Assembly: GCF_029714945.1 (NCBI RefSeq)
Contig: NZ_CP121634.1
Location: 6,531,001-6,595,000 of the forward strand
Direction: 5' to 3'
DNA from: Bradyrhizobium sp. CIAT3101
Lineage (GTDB): Bacteria > Pseudomonadota > Alphaproteobacteria > Rhizobiales > Xanthobacteraceae
Length of the DNA stretch: 64,000 bases
Within the stretch, counting starts at the first letter, position 1, and every line of letters begins with the position of its first letter. This document shows positions 24,838-32,248 of the stretch, one piece after another. A model generated the notes under the pieces. The model had not been told where the DNA came from, searched no databases, and saw only the letters and a program-made list of their open reading frames with translations. The position numbers were made by a program, and so were the translations under genes.

Positions 24838-26742
24838 TCAGGGCCATTTGGTCGGCCATTCGGCGGTTGCGTGGGCGAGCACCGAACGGAGCGTTGGACA
24901 ATAGATGCGGCTCGGCGTGCTGTCGTGAAGCAGCGCTCGCCAAATACCGGCTGCAAGGTGACGACTTCCAGCCGAGTCGGAAGCATAGTGGACGCCAAGA
25001 CGTTCGCGGTTCTTGGCGATACGCCCGGCAAGCCAAAGCAGCGGCGATGTGAGTTCGCCCCGCCCCATCAAGGGATTTGCCAGAAGTAAGGCCGGCAAAG
25101 CCGGCGGCGCCCCCCCACCCGCGGTGGTGTTAATCGGGAAGCCGGCGGCATCGCCAATTCCAAAGCTGTTGGCGGTCAAGCCGGCCTCCAGTACGAAATA
25201 GGTTGTGTCCACGATGATCGGCGCCGGCGGCGGGTTTCGCAGAAGCACGGCCGGCACAGGTGGCGGCGTTCCCCCACCCATGGGGGTCGTGTCAATCGGG
25301 TTGCCGCCGAGGGTGGCGGCAACTTCAAAGCTGTTGGCCGTCAAGTTGGCGGGTAGCACGTAATAGGTGTCAGGTGGTGGTCCGATGTGCGCCGGCAGCG
25401 CAGGCGCACCTTGGATCTGCTGAAACTGGACCCGGTCTCCGGCGCTGAGCCCGTGCGCATTCAACACGCTTACCTTAACAACTCCGGGGTTGGCTTGCGA
25501 AATCGTCACCCCCAGCGCAGGAGACACCTGCTGAAACTGGACCGGATCTCCGGCGCTCAGCCCGTGCGCGGTCAACGCACTCAAGGTGGCGACGGCGGGG
25601 TTGGCGAGCGAAATCATCACGGCCGGATTGGGGTCGACTGCCGTTCCCAGCTTTCCCGGCATTCCGTTGTATGGAGCGGCGAACATGCCGTAGCGCTGGC
25701 GAAGCGCCGGTATCTCGAGGAGCAGAAGCGCGATGAAATGACCGATGAAGGAATGCCCGCTGGTAAATGACGGATGAGCGGGAGGACCGAACGGAGGCGC
25801 CAGACCCGGGCACAACGTCGATGGGCGAACGCGCCTGAACTGCTGCTTGTAAAAAAAATATGCGACGTTGCCGATGGCGTACCCGCAGTTGATGAGCTCC
25901 ATAGTCCACGGGCGCCGTGCTTCACTCGTATCGATGAAGGCAGTAATATAGCCGCCACTGCCATCCGCCTGCTCGATGATTTCGGCCATGTAGCGATCGC
26001 GATCGTCCTGCATCAACATTTGCAGTTCTTCGATTTCGCCGAGGATCGATTTGAAGGCGTCGTCTTTCGCGTTGGTCCAATCGAGATCTGTGGCGCCGGT
26101 GTAGTGATCGGGATTTTGAGGATTCCGCTGGGGGTCGGGTTGCCACGCCAGATCGAGGCGCTCCAGCCAGCTCATCGCCAGCAGCTTAGCCCGACCGAAT
26201 TGCCATTGCTTCTTCTGGCCGCCGAATTCCCGCGCCACCATGATTGATGGTCGAGAGGGATCGACTGCCTGCAGCCATTGCGTGAGATGACGGTCGAATG
26301 GAAGCGTCCAGAACCGCAATGCCGGGTCCCAATCATCGGTCGTCCATTCGAGGAACGCATCCTGTCCGCTTGCGTCGACCTGATAGGGATTTACGATTTC
26401 CGCCCACGGATACGGCGGATACCCGGCGTCATCTGGAGTGAAGTCGAGTGCCCAAGGTCGAAAGCCCAGGTCCGAGGGGGTCGCATAAAAACTGCGCCCC
26501 GTGCCGGGCCCCGCATCGGCTCCTGCGCCCGCACCTGCTCCTGCACCGGCGCCCGCTCCGGCACCTGCACCTGCTCCAGCACCTGCGCCCGCTCCGGCAC
26601 CCGCGCCCGCTCCGGCACCCGCGCCCGCTCCGGCACCCGCGCCCGCTCCGGCACCTGCGCCCGCTCCGGCACCTGCGCCCGCTCCAGCACCTGCGCCCGC
26701 TCCAGCACCTGCCCCCGCTCCTGCACCAGCTCCAGCTCCCAT
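24838..26742 (-). CDS. Vanadium-haloperoxidase/PAP2-like protein with (Gly-Ala)37 N-terminus and inserted repeat domain
   Basis: A 634-residue protein. I start it at the ATG at 26742 because AGGGAGG lies 6 bp upstream; a TTG seven codons earlier would swallow that site. Residues 2-75 are 37 uninterrupted Gly-Ala pairs. The acid-phosphatase/haloperoxidase fold follows: motif 1 KQQFRRVRPS near 296, motif 2 HPSFTSGHSF near 322-331, motif 3 NRERLGVHYASD near 570-581 with Arg-x5-His-x3-Asp, so the oxyanion site is complete. Between motifs 2 and 3, where about 85 residues are usual, there are about 240. They include repeated AHGLSAGD.VQFQQ and YYVLPANLTANSFEV units like those of phage virion proteins. 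It follows the cyclase gene by 35 bp. Activity could be halide oxidation or phosphatase. Confidence 0.85.
   Translation of the reverse strand: MGAGAGAGAGAGAGAGAGAGAGAGAGAGAGAGAGAGAGAGAGAGAGAGAGAGAGAGAGAGAGAGAGAGAGAGAGADAGPGTGRSFYATPSDLGFRPWALDFTPDDAGYPPYPWAEIVNPYQVDASGQDAFLEWTTDDWDPALRFWTLPFDRHLTQWLQAVDPSRPSIMVAREFGGQKKQWQFGRAKLLAMSWLERLDLAWQPDPQRNPQNPDHYTGATDLDWTNAKDDAFKSILGEIEELQMLMQDDRDRYMAEIIEQADGSGGYITAFIDTSEARRPWTMELINCGYAIGNVAYFFYKQQFRRVRPSTLCPGLAPPFGPPAHPSFTSGHSFIGHFIALLLLEIPALRQRYGMFAAPYNGMPGKLGTAVDPNPAVMISLANPAVATLSALTAHGLSAGDPVQFQQVSPALGVTISQANPGVVKVSVLNAHGLSAGDRVQFQQIQGAPALPAHIGPPPDTYYVLPANLTANSFEVAATLGGNPIDTTPMGGGTPPPVPAVLLRNPPPAPIIVDTTYFVLEAGLTANSFGIGDAAGFPINTTAGGGAPPALPALLLANPLMGRGELTSPLLWLAGRIAKNRERLGVHYASDSAGSRHLAAGIWRALLHDSTPSRIYCPTLRSVLAHATAEWPTKWP
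26518..26739 (-). repeat. 222-bp Gly-Ala coding tandem repeat
   Basis: A block of 37 six-base units encoding Gly-Ala on the minus strand, arranged partly as an 18-bp higher-order repeat (such as GCACCCGCGCCCGCTCCG on the plus strand). The synonymous third positions vary, so the protein repeat is more uniform than the DNA. Such a tract can change length by slippage in multiples of 6 bp without shifting frame. Confidence 0.95.
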
Positions 26743-26777
26743 GACAAGCCTCCCTGACGCCAAAAATTTACATGCGG

Positions 26778-28583
26778 CTATTCCGGCAACCCCGCGGCGC
26801 GCAATCCCTTCGCTAAACGATCCAGATCATCCTTACGCAGCGGATACCAGGACACGAAAGTCGAGACTCTAAACGACGGTTCAATTTCGAGAAGCTGTCG
26901 AGCTGCCAATTCAGCTCCAGCTTCATCACCCGAAAGGGCAAGCGCGGCGGCCAGCGTTCGTATACACGGACGAAAAAGCAGACTAGCCCGCCGTGACCTG
27001 TTCAGGTAAACGATCGCTTCATCGTATCGCCCAGCGACGAACTCGGCAATTCCCGCCACGATCCAAAAATAAAAGTTCAAGGGATCAAAGGGACTAAGAC
27101 GCCACACGTTCTGTAATCGCTCCAGCGCCTCGTCGGGCCGCCCCAAATAGGCGAGCGTCAGGGCGCTCAACCCCCAGGCGAACGCCAGGTTCTCGTTGAG
27201 GGCCAGCGCCCGCCCAAACAGCTCCATCGCTTCTCCTGGTGATTTTCCCAGGAAGGAGAGGATGTGCCCGGCCACGGCCAGCGCAAACGGATCTTCGGGA
27301 TCGAGTTCGATGGCGCGCCGCGACACGATGAGGGCGCGCGCCCGGTCGCGGTCCGGATCCAGCGACCAACCTTCGCCAAGCTGGAAGTTCAGCCACCACG
27401 CAAGGTAGGCATGGGCCTGAGCATAGGACGGATCGAGCTCGATCGCCCGTTCCAGGAGTTGACCCGCTTCCCGGTGGCTTTCTTCGGTCAGGAGATACAG
27501 AAGCGACATCGCGCGGAGGACGCAATGGAATGCATCCAGACTCTCGGTCGGACGGTCAGCGACGCGAGCCATCTCGACTGCACGCACGCGCGGCTCAATC
27601 GAGGACAACATGCTCGAGGCAATTCGATCCTGAAATTCAAACAGATCGTCGGTAGACCCCTCGTACCTTTGGGCCCAGATCGAGACATTCCCCAAAATGT
27701 CGGTCAACTCCGTGTTGATTCTCAGTCGCGTGCCCTGGCGTTGCACGCTGCCGTCCAGCAGGTAACGAACATCGAGCTCAGTGGCAATCTGTCGCAGGTC
27801 TTTTCCGCCGGCGCTATAACGAAGGGTCGAATTGCGCGCGATGACGTAGAGTGATCGATTTCTGGAGAGGCCGGTAATGATCGAGTCCGTGATCCCCTCA
27901 CCATAATAGCTGTCGTCGTCGGTCCCGCCGATCGTCCGGAACGGCAGCACGGCGAGCGTCGGCCGCGACGCCCATTGCAGGTATGGCTGCGCGATCTGGC
28001 GGTCTCCGTCTCCCTCGGTCCACTCGACGGAATAGACGTGAACGGTTCGCATGATATTTTTCATCACAGGCGCGCCGAGGTGATGAAACGTCAGTGGTAA
28101 TCGATTCATGACGTAGTCGCGGACGGCCGCCGTGACGACGATCTGGCCGGGCTGAGCGGCCTGGTGGATACGAGACGCAACGTTGACACCATCGCCCTGC
28201 AAGATTCCATCTTCGTCGATGATATCGTCGACATTGATGCCAATGCGAAGATGCAGCGCGAACGGATCCTTGTCGCCGACAGCGCGCTCCTGAACACGCT
28301 GAACGTCGGTCGCCCAACGCACCGCGTTCACGACGCTCGGGAATTCGACCAGCACGGCGTCGCCCGCGATCTCGGCGATCCGCCCACCATGGCGAGCCAT
28401 GTGAGGCTCCATGATCTCGGTCCGCAACGCCTTCCAGCGCATGACGGTGTCGACGTCCTTCAGACCCATGAGCCGGGAAAAGCCGGCGACATCGGCAAAG
28501 GCGATGGCCGCAAGCCGCCTCGTAATCATCGACGTTGCGATGGACGGCGCCTCTGTCGCTTGCTCGGCCTGACTCATGCGCAC
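26778..28583 (-). CDS. Class III nucleotide cyclase with TolB-like and TPR domains
   Basis: A 601-residue cytoplasmic protein. Residues about 20-190 are a Class III adenylate/guanylate cyclase domain: metal-binding Asp in FADVAGFSRLM, second Asp in AGDAVLVEF, and the transition-state Asn and Arg in GDGVNVASRI. The position that normally carries a substrate-specifying Lys (three residues before GD) is Glu here, so nucleotide specificity or activity is doubtful. Residues about 210-345 resemble the TolB/FlgO-like domain (TLAVLPFRTIG, GEGITDSIITGLSR, YLLDGSVQRQG). The C-terminal 250 residues are TPR-like repeats (AIELDPSYAQAHAYLAW, RAIELDPEDPFAL). It is 35 bp upstream of the haloperoxidase gene and probably cotranscribed with it. 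Confidence 0.9.
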   Translation of the reverse strand: MRMSQAEQATEAPSIATSMITRRLAAIAFADVAGFSRLMGLKDVDTVMRWKALRTEIMEPHMARHGGRIAEIAGDAVLVEFPSVVNAVRWATDVQRVQERAVGDKDPFALHLRIGINVDDIIDEDGILQGDGVNVASRIHQAAQPGQIVVTAAVRDYVMNRLPLTFHHLGAPVMKNIMRTVHVYSVEWTEGDGDRQIAQPYLQWASRPTLAVLPFRTIGGTDDDSYYGEGITDSIITGLSRNRSLYVIARNSTLRYSAGGKDLRQIATELDVRYLLDGSVQRQGTRLRINTELTDILGNVSIWAQRYEGSTDDLFEFQDRIASSMLSSIEPRVRAVEMARVADRPTESLDAFHCVLRAMSLLYLLTEESHREAGQLLERAIELDPSYAQAHAYLAWWLNFQLGEGWSLDPDRDRARALIVSRRAIELDPEDPFALAVAGHILSFLGKSPGEAMELFGRALALNENLAFAWGLSALTLAYLGRPDEALERLQNVWRLSPFDPLNFYFWIVAGIAEFVAGRYDEAIVYLNRSRRASLLFRPCIRTLAAALALSGDEAGAELAARQLLEIEPSFRVSTFVSWYPLRKDDLDRLAKGLRAAGLPE

Positions 28584-29031
28584 CTTGTCATTTTAAAGGA
28601 ACAAGTACCCGGACACCTTCCGAGCAGTGACGCGCGATCTCTGAACCCTACAACATTTGGTTGACCCGCGCGACCATCATTGAGCCGACGGCTTGCAACT
28701 CGTTGTCCGGCCAGTGTCTTGCGACATGCAGGGCCGAACGACGAGGTGGTCCTCAAACCAGATTTTGCGTCCGTCCCCTGCCAAAAAAGCCGGCATTACC
28801 CTGCAGAAATGCCAACATCTGCCTCGGGCATTCGGGACCGGGTCGAGCGGCAACAGTCCGACCATGTCCGCTCCGCCGCCAAAAGCGGGAGTAGAGCATC
28901 AGGTCCATCACAACCGTCGGGTTGGCCGAACCTGCCCTGGACGACCTCTATGCCACGCCGAGCAGCGCTCCGAAGGCGCGCTTCGACACGCTGCCACAAC
29001 TCGCGAGCTCGTGAGGCAACGTTGGTGGGAG
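28584..29031. other. 448-bp gap with a probable gene-end remnant
   Basis: No complete gene is evident. From about 28895 the plus strand reads openly to a TGA at 29012-29014, with a plausible protein tail (ALDDLYATPSSAPKARFD, then TLPQLASS) but no start; an in-frame stop lies at 28892-28894. This looks like the 3' remnant of a lost gene. The left part must hold the promoter of the cyclase gene, but I see no clear elements. Confidence 0.5.
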
Positions 29032-29895
29032 CTACACCACCGTCTTATGCCGCTCGATGCAGGTGCGCAGCACCTCGTCCATCGGCTTGCTCCACCAGTC
29101 GTTGGAGAAGATCTCGATCTCCGAATAGCCGGCAAAACCTTGCGCCTCGACGGCCGCGCGCGCGGACTTGATGTCGATGACGCCGTCGCCCATCATGCCG
29201 CGGTCGTTGAGGATGTCCCTGGTCGGCACCAGCCAGTCGCAGACGTGGAACGCCAGCAACCGGTCTTTGCCTGCGCGCGCGATCTGATCCATCAATTCCG
29301 GGTCCCACCAGATGTGATAGACGTCGAGCGCGACGCCGAGCATGCCGCTGCGGGCCGGATCGAGACGATCGCACAGGTCGAGCGCCTGCTTGGTGGTGTT
29401 CACACAGGCGCGGTCAGCAGCATATGCCGGATGCAGGGGTTCGATCGCCAGCGGAAGGTTTGCCTGCCTGGCGTAGTCGAGCATCTCGGCCAGGGCTTCC
29501 TCGACCTGCCCGCGCGCGCCCGCGATATCCTTCGACGCCTCGCTGCCCGGCCGCGAATATTGCGGCAGGCCGCCGACGACAAGGACGATGCAGGGCGCAC
29601 CCAGCGCCTTGGCTTCGTCGACGCAGCGGCGGTTGTCGTCACGCACTTCGCCTCGGCGCGATGCGTCGGAGGTAAACATGCCGCCGCGGCAATAGCCCGA
29701 GAGATCGAGACCGGCGTCGCGCACGGCGCGTACGGCACGATCGAGGCCGACGGTCGCAACCTGATCGCGCCAGGGATCGATGGCACGGATGCCATGCTTC
29801 GCACAGGCATCGATGATCTGAACGAGGTCACCCTGCTTGCGGACCGTCGCCGTGTTCAACGACAGCCAACGATGGTCGGACGAGAAATCGCGCAT
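29032..29895 (-). CDS. Sugar phosphate isomerase/epimerase-like TIM barrel protein
   Basis: A 287-residue protein of the xylose isomerase-like/AP endonuclease family 2 fold. The start MRDFSSDHRW shares one base with the stop of the upstream DUF993 gene; the reading frame extends much further upstream but only as a shadow of that gene. Metal-site candidates are Glu in AIEPLHP, Asp/His in VALDVYHIWWDP and HVCDW, and Glu in EIEIFSNDWW. Such proteins isomerise or epimerise keto-sugars or inositol derivatives. It is the last gene of the long catabolic operon, so it probably performs a late step in breakdown of the imported compound. Confidence 0.87.
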   Translation of the reverse strand: MRDFSSDHRWLSLNTATVRKQGDLVQIIDACAKHGIRAIDPWRDQVATVGLDRAVRAVRDAGLDLSGYCRGGMFTSDASRRGEVRDDNRRCVDEAKALGAPCIVLVVGGLPQYSRPGSEASKDIAGARGQVEEALAEMLDYARQANLPLAIEPLHPAYAADRACVNTTKQALDLCDRLDPARSGMLGVALDVYHIWWDPELMDQIARAGKDRLLAFHVCDWLVPTRDILNDRGMMGDGVIDIKSARAAVEAQGFAGYSEIEIFSNDWWSKPMDEVLRTCIERHKTVV

Positions 29896-31085
29896 CAGTC
29901 TTCCAGTCCGTGCGAGGCGAGCACCGTCTTCATCCGTTGCGCCGCCAATTCCGGATTGGCGAGCAGGCCGGCCTGATCGGCGAGCCGGAACAACTCGGCC
30001 AGATGCAGCATCGAGCGCGTGCTCTCCTGACCGCCGACCATGGTGAAATGATCCTGATGACCGTTGAGATACGCCATGAAGACGACGCCCGTCTTGTAGA
30101 AGCGCGTCGGCGCCTTGAAGATGTGGCGCGACAGCGGCACCGTCGGGCCCAACACATCGTGGAAACCGGCATCGTCGCCCGCCGCAAGCCGCGACAGCGC
30201 GTAGGAAGCCGCCGGCGCGATGGCATCGAAGATGCCGAGCAGCGCGTGTGAGAAGCCCTTTTCGTCGCCGGCGATCAACTCCGCGTAGTTGAAATCGTCG
30301 CCGGTGTACATCTTGATGCGCTTGTCCAGACGACGGCGCACATCGATCTCGCGCTGCTTGTCGAGCAGCGAAACCTTGACGCCGTCGACCTTGGCCGCGT
30401 TGTTGTTGATGATGGCCACAGCCGTGTTCATCGCCTTGTCGAGATCCTTGGTGCCCCAATATCCCGTCAGCGCCGGATCGAACATGTCGCCGAGCCAGTG
30501 GATGATGACGGGCTCGCGGACCTGCGACAGCACGCGGTTATAGACCTTGGCGTAATCGTCGGCGCCCTGGCCAAGTTTTGCCAACGCGCGCGAGGCCATC
30601 AGGATGATGCGGCCGCCGACCTTCTCGATCGCCGAGATCTGCTCCTCATAGGCGCGGATCACGTCATCCAGATGTTTGGCGTCCTCCACCGCGAGGTGAT
30701 CGGTGCCGGCGCCGGAGAACACCAGCGCATTGCGCCGCTTGGCAGCCGCCACCGAACGCGTGATCAGCTCCAGCGACGTCGGCCAGTCCAGCCCCATGCC
30801 GCGCTGCGCGGTGTCCATGGCTTCGGCGACACCAAGGCCGAGATCCCAGATGTGTTCGCGAAAGGCGATGGTCTTGTCCCAGTCGACGGCCGCCGACAGC
30901 CAGGGGTCGTTGTCCGCGAAGGGATCGGCGACCGTATGCACCGCCGAGAAGGCGATGCGGTTCAGTGGTCCCTCGAGCTTGGCGGGAAACGTGCGCGAGG
31001 CCGCGAGCCGGTAGGTCTCGATCGAGCGATCGGCCTTCGGCAGCTTGAGCGACAGGGACGACATTGGCAGGACGGGCTTGTTCAT
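29895..31085 (-). CDS. DUF993 / dihydrodipicolinate synthase-family protein
   Basis: A 396-residue protein that resembles the DUF993 group of class I aldolase-like TIM barrels. The start MNKPVLPMSS follows the oxidoreductase gene by 11 bp, with an AGGAGGGA-type ribosome site. Recognisable segments are NALVFSGAGTDHL, IHWLGDMFDPALTGYWG, VDGVKVSLLDKQREID with a candidate Schiff-base Lys, and KMYTGDDFNY. Aldol cleavage or a dehydration of a keto-sugar acid is a reasonable guess, but I know of no firm activity. Its fixed place between a Gfo/Idh/MocA dehydrogenase and an isomerase supports a role in sugar or polyol catabolism. Confidence 0.82.
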   Translation of the reverse strand: MNKPVLPMSSLSLKLPKADRSIETYRLAASRTFPAKLEGPLNRIAFSAVHTVADPFADNDPWLSAAVDWDKTIAFREHIWDLGLGVAEAMDTAQRGMGLDWPTSLELITRSVAAAKRRNALVFSGAGTDHLAVEDAKHLDDVIRAYEEQISAIEKVGGRIILMASRALAKLGQGADDYAKVYNRVLSQVREPVIIHWLGDMFDPALTGYWGTKDLDKAMNTAVAIINNNAAKVDGVKVSLLDKQREIDVRRRLDKRIKMYTGDDFNYAELIAGDEKGFSHALLGIFDAIAPAASYALSRLAAGDDAGFHDVLGPTVPLSRHIFKAPTRFYKTGVVFMAYLNGHQDHFTMVGGQESTRSMLHLAELFRLADQAGLLANPELAAQRMKTVLASHGLED

Positions 31086-31096
31086 CTTGTCCCTCC

Positions 31097-32248
31097 TCAG
31101 GCCTTGATCGGGGCGACGTCGATCCAGCGCCGCTCCTTCCAGCTCTTCAACGCGCATTCGGCGAGCTGCACGCCCTTGACGCCTTCGAGCAGTGTGAACT
31201 TGTAGGGCGCATCCTCGTAGACATGACGGATGAACATCTCCCACTGCTCCTTGAAGCCGTTGTCGTAGGTGACGTTGTCGGGCAGCTTCTGCCAGTCGCC
31301 GTAGAAATCGTGCAGGCGCTTCTCGTCGGGATTCCAGACCGGACGGGGCGTCGCCTGGCGCGCCTGGATCATGCAGTCGGTGAGGCCCGCGACCGCCGAG
31401 CCGTGCGTGCCGTCGACCTGGAAGGTGACGAGGTCGTCGCGATAGACGCGCGTAACCCAGGACATATTGATGTGAGCGATGACGCCGCCCTCGAGCTGGA
31501 AGGTCGCGTAGGCGGAATCATCCGCGGTCGCCTTGTACTTCTTGCCCTGCTCGTCGTAACGCTCGGGGATGTCGGTGTTGCCGATGCAGACCACGCTCTG
31601 GACATTGCCGAAGAGGTTGTCGAGCACGTAACGCCAGTGGCAGACCATGTCGAGAATGATGCCGCCGCCGTCTTCGTCGCGATAGTTCCACGACGGCCGC
31701 TGTGCCTCCTGCCAGCCGCCTTCGAACACCCAATAGCCGAACTCGCCGCGCACCGAGAGGATGCGGCCGAAGAAGCCGCTATCGCGCAGGAAGGCGATCT
31801 TTTTCAGGCCGGGCAAGAACAGCTTGTCCTGCACCGTGCCGTGCTTGACGCCCTTGGCATTGGCGAGCTTGACGACTTCGAGCGCCTCTTCAAAGTTGGT
31901 CGCGATCGGCTTCTCGCAATAGACGTGCTTGCCGGCATTGATGGCCTGGGTGAGAAGGCCGGGCCGCGCCTGCGTGGTCGCCGCGTCGAAGAACATGGTG
32001 TCGTTCTTGTCGGCGAGCGCGGCATCGAGGTCGGTGGTCCAGCGCGTGATGTTGTAGCGCTTGGCGAGCGCCTCGACCTTCTCGGCGCTGCGGCCGACCA
32101 GGATCGGGTCGGGCATGATGCGGTCGCCATTCTTCAGGCGGACGCCGCCCTGGTCGCGGATCGCCACGATCGAGCGGATCAGATGCTGGTTGAGCCCCAT
32201 GCGGCCGGTGACGCCGTTCATGATGAGGCCGAGGCGTTGCGTGGTCAT
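31097..32248 (-). CDS. Gfo/Idh/MocA-family NAD(P)-dependent oxidoreductase
   Basis: A 383-residue oxidoreductase. The N-terminal Rossmann domain starts with GLIMNGVTGRMGLNQ, and the family signature EKPIATN lies near residue 113 (YCEKPIATNFEEAL). The C-terminal alpha/beta domain follows. The Lys in EKP is the usual catalytic residue; a candidate metal/His region is MVCHWRYVLDNLFG. Members oxidise or reduce a sugar or inositol hydroxyl/keto group. It overlaps the enolase-superfamily gene by 4 bp and precedes the DUF993 gene by 11 bp, so it belongs to the same catabolic operon. Confidence 0.9.
   Translation of the reverse strand: MTTQRLGLIMNGVTGRMGLNQHLIRSIVAIRDQGGVRLKNGDRIMPDPILVGRSAEKVEALAKRYNITRWTTDLDAALADKNDTMFFDAATTQARPGLLTQAINAGKHVYCEKPIATNFEEALEVVKLANAKGVKHGTVQDKLFLPGLKKIAFLRDSGFFGRILSVRGEFGYWVFEGGWQEAQRPSWNYRDEDGGGIILDMVCHWRYVLDNLFGNVQSVVCIGNTDIPERYDEQGKKYKATADDSAYATFQLEGGVIAHINMSWVTRVYRDDLVTFQVDGTHGSAVAGLTDCMIQARQATPRPVWNPDEKRLHDFYGDWQKLPDNVTYDNGFKEQWEMFIRHVYEDAPYKFTLLEGVKGVQLAECALKSWKERRWIDVAPIKA

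Noticed and set aside
26518..26739. CRISPR-like array
   Set aside because: The repeats are six-base Gly-Ala codon units without spacers and lie within a coding sequence.
26501..26872. Plus-strand Pro-Ala repeat protein
   Set aside because: It is the complement of the Gly-Ala tract. The minus strand continues into a recognisable enzyme with a good ribosome site, the plus strand does not.
29895..30459. N-terminal extension of the isomerase-like protein over the DUF993 gene
   Set aside because: The extra residues are an alternative frame of DUF993; the ATG at 29895 overlapping its stop gives a normal family start.
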